DNA of 64,000 bases. Origin: Cylicocyclus nassatus (lineage: Eukaryota; Nematoda; Chromadorea; Rhabditida; Strongylidae). A model generated the notes under the pieces. It saw nothing but the letters and a program-made list of their open reading frames with translations, was not told the origin of the DNA and ran no database searches. This document shows, piece by piece, positions 34,647 through 45,335 of the stretch (positions are counted from its first letter, which is position 1; every line of letters starts with the position of its first letter). Location of the stretch: assembly GCA_958299035.1 (NCBI GenBank), contig CATQJL010000001.1:16909433-16973432 (forward strand), given 5' to 3'. The translations under genes and the position numbers were made by a program.

Positions 34647-35142
34647 GTACAGACACATCAAATGAGTAGTGAAAGAGAGTGATGAAAGAAAAGCGATGAA
34701 AAAAAGAAGGCGATGAAAGAAGAAAAAGGTTGAAGAAAAATAAAATCGATTTCTCCGTTTCGTTCCTACCCTTGGACGGAGAGCAGAACAAAAAAATTCC
34801 CTCCGGAACGCAAGGAGAGGGGGCATAAACTATAGAAGAAGAAAAGAAAAACATTATAAAAGCAAAGAAAACTAGAAAGTAAAGAGTTTACTCACCCCAG
34901 TCAGGTTCCAAGAGGAGAAGCGGCGTAGCGCATGACAGTGACAAGAGTGGCGATCGGCGCAAAATGCATGTAAAAGAAATGATACTCAGGCAAGAAAGTG
35001 GAATGAGATTTTACGATTTGTACGCAGCCGAAGTGGATGAATGAAAGCGGCCGAATGCGCGCGAAACCATAAGATTGTCAAACATGTCGAAAGCAGTTGA
35101 ACGCGTTGAACATATTGCAACCGTACTGCCAGACATAAGTAT
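34647..35142. other. Purine-rich tract, no gene seen
   Basis: 34660-34760 is almost pure A/G (GATGAAAGAA-type repeats). The rest is unassigned. The phase of donor 34647 would permit further exons of the Tnp2-like gene, but none is clear. Confidence 0.35.
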
Positions 35143-35665
35143 CCCGCTCAGATAATCGCCGGGGGCAGGCGGTCCGCAAACTCGCGCTTTTCTGCAGGCG
35201 GGCATCAATACAAAATTTTCTGCAAGCGCTCGTCAAACAATCTCTTTCAGCGAGCGCTGGCCAAACTTTCAGCAGGCGCTCAGATTCTTTTTACGCAGTT
35301 TCGGGCGTACGCCGAGAAAAGATGAGACTCTATGTGGCAGAGGTGCCATCGATGGTTTTATTACCCAAGTTTGGGGTACTTTCTTTCAGCGGAAAGTACC
35401 TGAGGGCTGTGCGGTCCTTCAAAAAGGACCGTGCGGCTCTCAATAATTTTGCATGTTCTCGCGGAAAATCCGCGAGAATGCGGCCACTGTGCCGCAACTT
35501 ATGTATAGAAAAACCGCGATAGATCTTCGAGCGTTCGTCTAAAAATTGGCCAAAATTATTCCAAATTTCTGCAAGCGGACCACAAAAAATCAGCGAACTA
35601 TTTTTCCGGTGCCCGCTTGCTCAAAATTCGCATGGCCGCTTGCCCCCGGCGATTATCTGAGCGGG
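35143..35665. mobile_element. Terminal-inverted-repeat element, 523 bp
   Basis: Termini CCCGCTCAGATAATCGCCGG with GGGGCA(G/A)GCGG extension, inverted at the right. Next to the left end are AGCGCTCG/GCAAGCG-like short repeats. No target duplication is evident and there is no ORF. The centre holds three hairpins (35375-35478). Confidence 0.65.
35375..35478. other. Three consecutive strong hairpins
   Basis: Hairpin 1 (35375-35400): GGTACTTTC/GAAAGTACC, 8-nt loop. Hairpin 2 (35412-35431): CGGTCCTT/AAGGACCG, 4-nt loop. Hairpin 3 (35456-35478): TTCTCGCGG/CCGCGAGAA, 5-nt loop. Spacing 11 and 24 nt. Each stem is perfect and different in sequence, so this is not one repeat copied three times. Confidence 0.8.
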
Positions 35666-36290
35666 AGGAGAGCAAATAGCAAGTATGAGAGCAAGTAAAA
35701 GTGGAGGCATGCATAATCTTATATATAGGCGCTATTCCACATTAATGTAATCAATTGACTAATTAGTTGACCTGAAAAGTGAACGACGTGGATTTCGCTC
35801 AGACTTCGCCTGGGAAGGGGGGGGAGGTAATCATCATGCTGAACACGAATATCAGGTTTATTCTGCACGCTAATGTCGTCTACTTGAGTTATGGTAGGAT
35901 TACGGTAGGGGGTCGATGTCGCGGATTTTGCGGGAAACTTCACCTAGAGGGGTCACTTGTCACCCTGAATATGAATATCATATGGATTTTGCATGGAAGC
36001 ACCATTTTCTCGTGTTACGGTGTATATCACGAATCTAGCTGAATTTAGACCTTACAAATGCCATTACGAGGTACCCCGACATGAGGATTTCGCGCGAAAA
36101 TCTGCAAGAGCTCAAAAAATGCCTCCTTGGTGCGTTTTCTCATACCTACGCCAACAGCTTGATCTTGCCGATAGAGGATCTACCGACATGCACAGCTACG
36201 AAAATAAGAAGTTTGTGAAAATGGCGGTTTCCCTTATTCGAGGAACTATGAGTGTTTTGAGTTGCTTTAGTGATTCAGCCAACACCAAGA
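35666..36290. other. Intergenic with a diverged family C-like segment
   Basis: 35800-36050 contains GGTAATCATCATGCTGA and similar phrases of family C at low identity. A 118-codon frame from 35993 ends inside the palindrome at 36291 and looks like chance. Confidence 0.35.
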
Positions 36291-36308
36291 TCTTTATCGT
36301 ATTTATTC

Positions 36309-36344
36309 GGCTAACGTTTCGGCGTAGTCGCCTTCGTAAGAGCC
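36309..36344 (-). ncRNA. Hammerhead-like motif, inverted copy with mutated core
   Basis: On the minus strand: GGCT, core CTTACGAA (versus CTGATGAA in its partner), GGCG/CGCC inner stem, GAAACGTT, AGCC. Both stems are intact, but the core is changed at three positions including G5, which would inactivate a hammerhead. Confidence 0.45.
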
Positions 36345-36948
36345 TATAAAGTGAGGAACATTGAGAATTAACCTCTCAAACATCTCATCACATGCAGGAA
36401 GAGTCCCAAAAGTTGAAAAGAAGGCCTAGAACTATCAGCTCACCTTTTGCTGTTAGATGAGGACGAACCACCGCTGGCTGGAATGCGCTGGCAATGAATG
36501 AGGCAAGTCTCTGGAGGCTACGCATAGATCAAAACCTGCATAACTCCAGTAATGCACACACATCGCAGGTTATGCCACCAAGATGCAGAATTCGATGTTT
36601 CGATTAGCATTCTATCACGGGAGACTGAGGTGTCCGCACGAAAGACCCTCGAAGCGTGCTGGATACTATGTAGAAATCCCAAAATGAACAGAAAAGAAGA
36701 ATGCACCGCCGTAACAACCGAGCTCGCGCCATTACTGGAGTTATGCAGGTTTTGATCTATGCGTAGCCTCCAGAGACTTGCCTCATTCATTGCCAGCGCA
36801 TTCCAGCCAGCGGTGGTTCGTCCTCATCTAACAGCAAAAGGTGAGCTGATAGTTCTAGGCCTTAACGAGAGTCTTTTCAACTTTTGGGACTCTTCCTGCA
36901 CGTGATGAGATGTTTGAGAGGTTAACTCTCAATGTTCCTCAATTTATA

Positions 36949-36984
36949 GGCTCTGATGAAGGCGACTACGCCGAAACGTTAGCC
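36949..36984 (+). ncRNA. Hammerhead-like structured motif
   Basis: Outer stem GGCT/AGCC, core CTGATGAA, inner stem GGCG/CGCC with loop ACTA, then GAAACGTT. Compared with 5660-5697 every stem pair position differs but remains paired. Followed by GAATAAATACG and, 58 bases on, the MPRF start. Confidence 0.55.
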
Positions 36985-37041
36985 GAATAAATACGATAAA
37001 AATCTTGGTGTTGGCTGAATCATTCAAGTAACTTAATCGTT

Positions 37042-37071
37042 ATGCCAAGATTCATCGAAAGTCGAACATGG
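37042..37071 (+). other. Conserved MPRF(I/M)(E/D)SRT start after the hammerhead-like motif
   Basis: ATGCCAAGATT starts a short conserved frame here (MPRFIESRTW), at 42546 (MPRLLNSRSW) and at 51809 (MPRFMDSRTC), each 58-70 bases downstream of a structured motif. Similarity ends within about ten codons in all three, so these look like element termini with the start of an ORF. Confidence 0.55.
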
Positions 37072-37090
37072 AACATTATGACTGTTTTAG

Positions 37091-38498
37091 TTGGCAGAAG
37101 CAGTCTTCCCCTTGACGGCTGCTGTAGGAATCATCCCTTGCCCAGTAGCAGCAACAGCGCTGCTGGGTTACTGGCTGTGCGTGAGGGTTATCTCAAAGAC
37201 TCACACACTTACACTGAAAGGTACTGAGATAGCAAAGTCAGCAGCGAGAGGTACTAGAGAAATTTGGACAATGAACCGGCCGATCATTTACACAATGAAA
37301 TGTCATGTGAGTGAACTAATTCTGAGCAGCGATAACAAGTCAAGCAAGTTCTTCAGTGGTTCTTTGATCACGCTATGAGGGAAATAATTTCGATGTACGG
37401 AACACTGTATCAATGGACGTCTGCTCCATTTGAGAGTCTTCACCGAAGGATCCAAGTAAATGTGAAGCAATCGACTACGAACGCCACCTCTTTAATTATC
37501 AATAAGTAGGGCTCTCAATCTGACATGCGACTCATACGATAACACCCATTGTAGATATTTGCTAACAAAGAAAGTCAGACAGTTGCTAAGCGAACACTCG
37601 AATGGCAACTGTGATCTGTTAGAATTGCAGAAGAAGGTGGATCAATTGAGCGACGCTGAAACAAATAGACTACGGGACAGCGACAACGAATGTGGACCTC
37701 AACAACTGCGCTAACATATAGAGGATCGAAGCAAACCCGCCTTTCAAGCAATGCACGTTAAAGTCCTTGGCTGCCAAATGGCAGCCAAGAAAAAAGGATG
37801 TAAATTTTCAAAAAATGGGCGCATTATACAGACATTTGCTTACAAGAGTATGTTCACTTTTCACTTGTACTTTTCGAAAAGACAAGCAATTTCAGATCAC
37901 CGACCCACCACAAGCAATTCAGATGTAATCCACGAGGATGAACCGGCGGAGTGGTCGGGACGAGAAGTTATCGAATCTCCCGGAGCACGTTGAAGAAGCA
38001 CTATTGGGTACTTTTGGAAATCATTTCTCAGCTTATTTCTGATCTGTAAATATCTCTGCTACTTATTTAATTTATTTGTTATAGGTTTTGGCGAGGACGT
38101 CCTGCAATTTGGACGAAAAGAGATAGCGACGAAACAATGGACCTTACAGACTCCGCGTTCTACAACGGCCTCGGCTCTACTGAGGCAGAGAGGCGACAAG
38201 CGCTTGCGAAGCTCCGGACGCAGAGGAGCAGCTGGAGCGGATACCTGTTTGCAGCACTACAGAAAGCATTGTAAGTTAAATTATATGCCATTTTCTTAGA
38301 ATTTAAACCTTTTTATTTAGGCGTGACATACGGTCGTACACATTCGATGTGGATTTGGGATGGACTCCAGCAAGGGTAAGTTCATTTATGCAGCAGATTA
38401 CAATAATAACGTGCTATTTTCAAAAGCAGAGCAAGGAAGCAGCCATCGAGGATGATGAGGCATTTCAATGTCGAAGCTCAACGTCTCCGGAACTGTAA
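37091..38498 (+). CDS. Spliced gene of unknown function
   Basis: Not recognised. Exon 37091-37306 (acceptor CTGTTTTAG, donor CAT|GTGAGT) encodes a hydrophobic segment, TAAVGIIPCPVAATALLGYW, likely membrane-spanning, then a basic stretch. A 50-nt intron leads in phase 0 to 37357-37455 (WFFDHAMREIISMYG, donor CAA|GTAAAT). A middle exon is likely near 37585-37710 (Leu/Glu/Lys-rich, LLELQKKVDQLSDAETNR), but its acceptor is weak. Last three exons: 38085-38270 (acceptor TTGTTATAG, donor ATT|GTAAGT), 38321-38375 (acceptor TTTTTATTTAG, donor AGG|GTAAGT) and 38427-38498 (acceptor TTTTCAAAAG), ending CRSSTSPEL and TAA. Introns of 50-51 nt and all phases agree in the last three. The start may lie upstream, cut off by the Penelope-like palindrome. 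Confidence 0.6.
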
Positions 38499-38617
38499 AT
38501 GGACTGCGCGACTGTGTTCGACTCGATTGGAAAGAAGATATTTTGACTATTCTATTGATTTACGGTGCTTTGATTGCCAAAATTTTGTGCCTTTGCATAA
38601 TTTTAATGTGTTTTTGT

Positions 38618-38623
38618 AATAAA
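38618..38623 (+). terminator. Poly(A) signal of the 37091-38498 gene
   Basis: AATAAA, 120 bases after the TAA stop. Confidence 0.6.
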
Positions 38624-38717
38624 CTTTGCAAATGAAAATATTTTTGATTTTCTGTTCTTGCCTGAGGGGATATAAACTGTGACTGCCTGCAGGCATGCAA
38701 AACAACAGCGTACCGGG

Positions 38718-38990
38718 CGAGTTTCGGGCCACCCACGGGTGATTATTGCACACTTATCGGGTGCTTGGAGGGACACCCGCCAGCACACATCGGTCGCTTG
38801 GCCGGCAGTCATCGGGCGCTTACCGGGGCATCCGCGGGTATCTTTCGGGCGCTTATCGGGTCATGCGCGGGCATTGTCGGGCGCATATCGGGCGCTTACC
38901 GGGGCACGCGGGTATCTTTCGGGCGCTTATCGGGTCATCCGCGGGCATTGTCGGGCGCTTACCGGGCACTTATCGGCGCGCCCTCTGGAT
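38718..38990. repeat. GC-rich minisatellite, GGGCGCTTATCGGG units
   Basis: Short units GGGCGCTTA(T/C)CGGG with (T/G)CATNCGCGGG are arranged in a higher-order period of about 115 bp (38815-38880 repeats at 38893-38955). It immediately follows the poly(A) signal of the gene. Open frames across it on the plus strand are repeat translations. Confidence 0.8.
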
Positions 38991-40198
38991 GGGCGTGGCG
39001 TCGCCCGTAGGTGGTCGGCGGGTGCTCGCCATAATTGTCTGAGTAGGCCAAGGTTTCGTGGCATCATGTCTACCACGAGTGTAACAAAATTTTGATTTTA
39101 GTGTGAAAAATTTAGGTTAATGGCAAATTCTGAGCCATATCCAGAATTGTAAATAATGCTCGCAAATTTCAGAAAAAAACTTGGTTTGCAAATGATCAAA
39201 GATCTCTACAGAACATGTAGAAAATATTATTGGCTATTACTAGTCGGTAGGTCGTTGAGATAGCAAGATATTGCCTATCACATATGGTCACAAAACTTTA
39301 GTTGACGTACAAAGTCTAGCATAAAATTTCGGATATTTGCCATAAATCCACTCATTGCACTGGACTCATAAAAATAGGGGACCGTAGTAAACCTATTGCT
39401 CAAAAACGACCCCTTCCCCCTGTGAAACCCCTAAACGACCCTCCGCTTCACCTCCAAGCGTAGTAAACGCCCATCAGTGCAACTCCACTGGTGCGAAATT
39501 ACGTTGAACGTAGGACTCCTCAGTCCAGCATCCAGTGAGCTATTGGTCTGGAGCGGATCGCTTTTTAATTATGATAATCATGTGTGTTCTTGAAAAACGA
39601 ACCACTTGAGCCGGTTTGGTCGAACATTTAAGCGACTGGAATTAACGCGCGCGGCCATGGTTCAGCAACTGCCAGCGTCACACTTTTGCTGTATCGCCTG
39701 TGGCCTTTAATAATCACTATCGCAAAATTGATGATGACCAGAGTTGAGCAAGAGGTCAGGCACAAGTCCTTCAAAAACGACCCCTTCCCCCTGTGAAACC
39801 CCTAAACGACCCTCCGCTTCACCTCTAAGTCCTCAGGGTTTTATATTTTGAAGGACCAGCCTTCACTACAGGTTTATATTTTTTGAAAGCCTGTAGGCCC
39901 GACTTTCTGCGATTGCACAACCACACGCAACTTGACGGCAAGGTTTAGATGTAGATAGTCCTCTTTTCAGAGCTATATTTTTCACAGGGGTGGAGTCTTT
40001 GGCTCCAAATTCAATACAGCAAGAAGAGGCTTTGCGCTCAATACTCATGTCAAAAAAAGGGCGATTTTTGAATTCTGAAACAACCCCTCAAAAGCTCAGG
40101 CGGCCTGACCTTTGAGGGATTGCGCCTGACCCCATTAACTTTATTTCCGAAAAAGCTTTTCTATCCAAGTTTTATGTGATTCGCTAGCTCAACCCTCG
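38991..40198. other. Intergenic with two family F copies and a family E remnant
   Basis: AACGACCCCTTCCCCCTGTG and CCTCCGCTTCACCTC occur at 39397-39455 and again at 39775-39830. The second is preceded by GTTGAGCAAGAGGTCAGGCA as at 20340. 40080-40140 is a diverged family E palindrome. No exon is supported. Confidence 0.5.
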
Positions 40199-40698
40199 NN
40201 NNNNNNNNNNNNNNNNNNNNNNNNNNNNNNNNNNNNNNNNNNNNNNNNNNNNNNNNNNNNNNNNNNNNNNNNNNNNNNNNNNNNNNNNNNNNNNNNNNNN
40301 NNNNNNNNNNNNNNNNNNNNNNNNNNNNNNNNNNNNNNNNNNNNNNNNNNNNNNNNNNNNNNNNNNNNNNNNNNNNNNNNNNNNNNNNNNNNNNNNNNNN
40401 NNNNNNNNNNNNNNNNNNNNNNNNNNNNNNNNNNNNNNNNNNNNNNNNNNNNNNNNNNNNNNNNNNNNNNNNNNNNNNNNNNNNNNNNNNNNNNNNNNNN
40501 NNNNNNNNNNNNNNNNNNNNNNNNNNNNNNNNNNNNNNNNNNNNNNNNNNNNNNNNNNNNNNNNNNNNNNNNNNNNNNNNNNNNNNNNNNNNNNNNNNNN
40601 NNNNNNNNNNNNNNNNNNNNNNNNNNNNNNNNNNNNNNNNNNNNNNNNNNNNNNNNNNNNNNNNNNNNNNNNNNNNNNNNNNNNNNNNNNNNNNNNNN
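40199..40698. other. Assembly gap, 500 N
   Basis: Exactly 500 ambiguous bases; a conventional placeholder length. Confidence 0.99.
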
Positions 40699-41100
40699 GC
40701 GGGTGTCGCAGTTTTCTTTTCGATATCGATCGAATCTTTTTGATATCGATATTCGTTATCGATCGACATCAATTTTTATCAATTTTTTGTAAAGTTTGAC
40801 CTGCGGGGCTAGGAGCTCGCAAAGGGGGTAATCGAGCATGTTGATTACGAATACAATAGTAGTTTTTAGAATTATCCGTTACTTTTATCGAGTTTATCGA
40901 TTTTTTTGCAAAGTTTGAGTTACAGGGCTGGGAGTTTCACAGGTTTGTTAAAAAGGGGTAAGTGAGCATGCTGATAACTAACACAGCAGGAATGGGGAGC
41001 GGCATGTAGAAGTGGGCACAAGGAAAATTGTAGGGGATAGGGATAAGACCTTAAGGGCATTGTCCAGGTCAACTGAGGGGTGGGGATTTTGACTCAGTGC
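40699..41100. repeat. Family C repeat, right of the gap
   Basis: GCGGGTGTCGCAG, TATCGATCGA and two CGATTTTTTTGCAAAGTTTG units with GTAATCGAGCATG. It then carries the GGGATAGGGATAAGACCTT end shared with 47940-47980. The left part is lost in the gap. Confidence 0.75.
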
Positions 41101-41104
41101 GGGA

Positions 41105-41410
41105 GCACTCCTGGCTAATGCAACAGTTCAAGTCCGATTGAAGAAGGTAATTCTGAAGCGAGAAAATAGCTTTGGGAAAAAAAGCGAGAAAATAGCTTTG
41201 GGAAAAAAAGCGAAAAAAAATGGGCGGTCGCCAATCCCGCCCCCTTAACGAGTTTTGACGTGGTCAGCGCATTGAATCTACAATTTGCCACGTCAAAACT
41301 TGTCAAGGGGGGGGATTGGCGGACCGGCACTTTTTTCGCGTTTTTCCGGAGGTATTTTCTCGCTTCAAAATCCACCTATTTCAGTCGGACTTGAGCTGTT
41401 AGTCAGGAGC
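41105..41410. mobile_element. Palindromic MITE, about 300 bp
   Basis: The left arm GTCCGATTGAAGAAGG, GAAGCGAGAAAATA, GCCAATCCC and GTTTTGACGTGG is mirrored at 41285-41402. The left arm contains a small internal duplication (AAAATAGCTTTGGGAAAAAA twice). Target duplication not clear. Confidence 0.65.
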
Positions 41411-42180
41411 AGGGTCAAGCGTGGGGTGCGGCAAGCCACACCTAAGGGTCGTGTTGAGGGATCTGGGAGGGGGGGGGGTTGTTATCGAGGTGAGCTGATG
41501 TTAGCGATAACACGATATTCGTTTACATGTCATATAGGCACAGTGTAAAGTACTAGCATATCGACATTTCATACCATCGTATACGTACCGTAAGCGTAAT
41601 AAAAGAGCAGCACTATAAGCATAAGAGCATCATTTTTGTAAAGAGATTATCAAATAATTTGTTTGGGCCAAGTTTCAGCGAAATCTGAGGTTCCCAAATA
41701 TTGGGGCATCCGTGTGAGATAGTCATTTTTATACATGTTACTTTCGTTTCAAACGCAAGTTAACTACATCTTTCTGCACTTAATACAAAGAACTACCACT
41801 TTTTTGCACACATTGGGAATCGTTCTTCGAATAACATCCAAACTATGGAATTACGATCAAGCCAAAATCTCATTTGTTCCATTTTCCGCTTTCAATATCT
41901 CAGACCTGAGAAGACCAATCAGGTTCAAATCACTTTAATGCAAATTACGAGAGTTGGGCTATCATATATACTCATTCTTGTCGCCTTACATCGCGATTTA
42001 CATAGTAAGGCAGACTAGGCATCTTACCGTAATCCAATATTTTCGCAGTATTTTCCATTTGCATAGGTAAGGAAAAACAACAATATCTTTTCCTAGAAGA
42101 AACGATAAATGATTTTCCTATTGTGTAAAGGAGAAGGTTGGGTGACAGCAACGATATAAAAAACGCGGAGATTTGAATGA
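41411..42180. other. Intergenic, no gene seen
   Basis: AT-rich sequence without paired splice signals. Short frames only. Confidence 0.3.
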
Positions 42181-42290
42181 TCTGAAGGTAAGTTAATGGG
42201 GTGCGGCACACTCTCTTAAAAGCTGCGGTGGACGCAGCTTTTAAGGGAGTGTGCCGCACCCCATCCACCCCATTAACTCCACCGAATGTG
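42181..42290. repeat. Near-perfect 100-bp palindrome (family E-like)
   Basis: GTTAATGGGGTGCGGCACAC, TTAAAAGCTGCGGTGGACGC and mirror; centre near 42229. Same outer TTAATGGGG edge as the 33172 palindrome. Confidence 0.7.
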
Positions 42291-42444
42291 GGATGGTCAA
42301 TGCGCCTCCTGTTGTGTCATCTAAGGTGAGTTCTGGCGGTCCGTTAATCTACCTTGACTTTCGTACTGTTCACGGATTGAATGATATCTTGAGCTTTGAT
42401 GTTGGCGTCTGAGTGGATGCGTCACTTATACATTCGACTTTCCA

Positions 42445-42480
42445 GGCTCTGACGAAGGCGAAAAAGCCGAAACGTTGGCC
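42445..42480 (+). ncRNA. Hammerhead-like structured motif (single copy)
   Basis: Outer stem GGCT/GGCC (one G-U pair), core CTGACGAA, inner stem GGC/GCC with loop GAAAAA, then GAAACGTT. Followed by GGTTGATTAAAAG and, 66 bases on, the MPRL start at 42546. The only locus here without an inverted partner. Confidence 0.5.
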
Positions 42481-42715
42481 GGTTGATTAAAAGTTACAAC
42501 ATCTTGGTTGCTGCTCAAAGAGACGACACAGCAATATCTACTACAATGCCAAGATTATTGAACAGCCGAAGTTGGACCAGCTCTGATTTTTGTATGCAAG
42601 AGCAAATCATGCTTTTTAAAATGACATCTTAGCTGCTTGTTAATGGTCATCTGTTGCATAGATAGGAGCGATAGAAGAAAATTGGTCAAAATTTGAATTT
42701 TCTGTGTAGGGTCAT

Positions 42716-43010
42716 CAAAAATCGGAAACTTGCAACAAAAATCGGAGCAGTCAGTATTGTAGGTTCTTTCACCAGCTCTTTCTAGCTGTGCAAAGCTTGC
42801 GCTGATTGGGCGTCTCTATGAAAAGTTATGATTTCCCTGAAAAATGCCAAAATAAATCAAATTCGCTCTTTTGTATTGCTTGCTCGAAAATCATGACTTT
42901 TCATAGATACGCTCAATCGGCGCAAACTTTGCACCGCTAGAAAGAGCTGGTGAAAAAACCTATAATACTGAGTGCTCCTATTTTTGTTGGAAATCTCAGA
43001 TTTTTTATGC
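42716..43010. repeat. Palindromic repeat, ~295 bp
   Basis: Arms with TCAGTATTGTAGGTT, CACCAGCTCTTTCTAG, CAAAGCTTGCGCTGATTG and ATGAAAAGTTATGATTT, mirrored after about 42863. No coding capacity. Confidence 0.65.
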
Positions 43011-43180
43011 ACGAAAAACCTTACACCTTACACCTTACACGAAAAATTCAAATTTTGAATGATTTTTTTGGGCTTCTATCTCCTTCATTTGTAAACATTA
43101 ACGAATATTTCAGGTAAAGATGCAAAGAGCATGAGTTCCTCTTTTAAGCAAAATTCACTACCTAATATTATACTATACTA

Positions 43181-43716
43181 CAGGGTGTCTCAAAAAATGT
43201 ATCGAACGTTTGATCTTTAATAACTTCCTTATATGGAAAGCTTTCGCGCACCTTTGGGTGCCCTATGGTAGGGCTAGCTTCAACTTAGATTCGCAATACA
43301 ATGCCATTCACCTATTTCGCTTAGTCACTGTAGGACTACGGTAGGAATTTCGACTAATTTTAGGCTTCTGAGGGACGAAAAATGCTTTTGAAAAATTCCA
43401 AAAAAACCGAAGGACTTCAGATTAAGGTTTACCGGGATGCCGAGCTAATTACAAAGTTTTTCGTTACCGTACTCCATGGCTTCTTACGGTATGAGCACTG
43501 TGACGCTGAATTTTTGGCTTTTTTGGCAATTTCCGTCTCTCAGAAGCCTAAATCGAAAGTTCCTACCGTAATTCTACAGTAAAATCGGTGATTCTCTTTA
43601 TACTGCAAATCTAAGTTGGAGCTAGCCCTACCGTACGGCACCCAAAGATCCGCGAAAGTTTTGCACATGAGGAAGTTATTGAAGATCCGTTCGACACATT
43701 TTTTTGGGATACTCTG
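43181..43716. mobile_element. Tc1/mariner-type MITE (CAGGGTGTCTC family)
   Basis: Inverted ends CAGGGTGTCTCAAAAAATGT and complement of CAGAGTATCCCAAAAAAATG, TA flanks. Internal CACTGTAGGACTACGGTAGG pairs with CCTACCGTAATTCTACAG. Confidence 0.8.
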
Positions 43717-43727
43717 TATATTATATA

Positions 43728-45331
43728 CAGGCTGTCCCAAAAATATATGAACACTGTTTGATTGTTAATAATTCCCTGGCTTTCATGTTTTTCGCTGAGC
43801 TTGAGCACCATTCTATAGGGCGAGGTTTAACTTAGATCTACAGTATGGAGCGAATCACCGATCGCTCTTCATTACTGTAGGATTATGGTAGGAACTCCGA
43901 CAAGGATTTTAGGCCATTGGAGGCCATCTGCCTCGGAACAAAACCAAACAAGCCAGAAACTCTTATACTATAGTATTGGAAGCCGCTAATTTCGAATACG
44001 AAATTTCCAGTTCACTGCGATGCTTCTTTTCAAAGTTATCCCAGGTAAACCGTAATATTAGGTTGGTGCAAAAATAATGAGCGTTTTCCTAGGACTTTTT
44101 TCAAGACAACTTTTCTCCACCAAACGCCTTTCTTTTTAACGGTTGTAGCATATTGTTAGAAAGCTCTTCATGCTCTATCTGATGATGTTTAAAGGAACTT
44201 CTAGCCCACTCTGTTAAGAATTTATAGAGCTTCACATAATTGCACTCAAAATTAGATTTTCGTTGCATTCATTTTTCTGGCCAGAATATGAGCGCGAATG
44301 AAGATGGTTTATCGAAAATTTAGCCGCTATATGTAATGGAAATTGTCTACATTATGCATATTCAACCATATTTTTTCAAGTTATCTAAAGTGAGATATCG
44401 GCGGCTTAACATGGGTACTGGTTGTGGTCATTTTAGAGCCCATAACTTTCTTTTGTAAAATGCAGTCGCTCAAACTTTGCTCATCTCTGTAAGCGTGAGG
44501 GTAGGAGTCCCATTAGCGGTTTTTGCAAAAACATCCAGCTTTTCAGTACGCAGAAAATTGAAAAATTCTCTACTTCGGGGTTTTGAGGCCTACTGAAAAA
44601 ATGCTAAAAAAGTTGATATTTTTGAATTTCGACTTTTCCCTCTTCGCTAATCTTTTTTCTCCAAGCCATTTCCATGCATATTTGTACTACTGGCTTGCGG
44701 CTACAAGATAGGCTGCTTATAAATCATAAGAACAAAATGTGAAAGGAGTTATGTTCTGTCAAAAACAAGGCTTCAGAAAAAAACTCTTTTTGTTTTTCAA
44801 TCCATATTTTTCTGCCCATATGAGATATGAGTATAGTTCAATGTGCGCTGTACTGCGAAAGGTTCGCTGCATCTGATGATCTTCATCACATTTCAAAATG
44901 TAGATTTTGTAGAAAGTTATAGCAAGTTAAAATGAAAAATGGGAAAACGCTCATTATTTTTGCACCAACCTAATAAGTGAATTTCCAGCATTTGTCAGAA
45001 ATGTGATTACACCGTCAAAAAAGCTGAAAACACTCGTAAAAAGTTGTGTAGTGGAATCAGGGTGCGCGAAATCCCTAGTACACTACTTCTCAAATTTTTT
45101 GAAAAATTCAAATTTTCAATTCCGATCAATGACATATTTCACAATAGATCCACATGCTAGAAGTTCATACCGTAATCCTATAGTAACACAGAAAGATCGG
45201 AGATCTGTATCATGCTGTAGATCTATGTTGAACCTCACTCTACAGAATGGTGCCTCAAGCTCGGCAAAAGACATGAAAGCAACAAAGTTATTAACGATCA
45301 AACAGTGTTCACATTTTTTTGGAACACCCTG
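43728..45331. mobile_element. Tc1/mariner-type MITE interrupted by a mariner element
   Basis: Ends CAGGCTGTCCCAAAAATATA and complement of CAGGGTGTTCCAAAAAAATG, arms about 170 bp, separated from its neighbours by TATA on both sides. The 915-bp mariner at 44059-44973 lies inside. Without it the element is about 690 bp, like its relatives. Confidence 0.8.
44059..44973. mobile_element. Non-autonomous mariner with Hsmar1-like termini
   Basis: Perfect inverted ends TTAGGTTGGTGCAAAAATAA continuing TGAGCGTTTTCC (about 32 bp), TA on both sides. The TTAGGTTGGTGCAAAA terminus is shared with human Hsmar1/MADE1 and is expected for hookworm bandit-type mariners. At 915 bp it has no transposase frame, so it is a deletion derivative or MITE. 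Confidence 0.88.
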
Positions 45332-45335
45332 TATA

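Larger units (their letters stand above)
36291..37030. mobile_element. Inverted pair of Penelope-like terminal modules, 740 bp
   Basis: Mirror arms of about 290 bp run from CAACACCAAGATCTTTATCG through the structured motif, GTGAGGAACATTGAGAATTA, CAGGAAGAGTCCCAAAAGTT and GGAGGCTACGCATAGATCAA. A unique spacer of about 145 bp (36570-36715) lies between. The right arm continues into ATCTTGGTGTTGGCTGAATC and the MPRF start at 37042. Same plan as 5514-5733 and 51566-51760. Confidence 0.6.

Noticed and set aside
38603..39095. Overlapping ORFs of 69-138 codons
   Set aside because: All cross the GGGCGCTTATCGGG minisatellite in several frames, with repetitive peptides and no splice support.
40161..40772. 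203-codon minus ORF
   Set aside because: Almost entirely ambiguous codons spanning the 500-N gap.
44059..44973. Possible full mariner with transposase
   Set aside because: Length 915 bp and no long frame or catalytic DDD pattern; kept as non-autonomous only.
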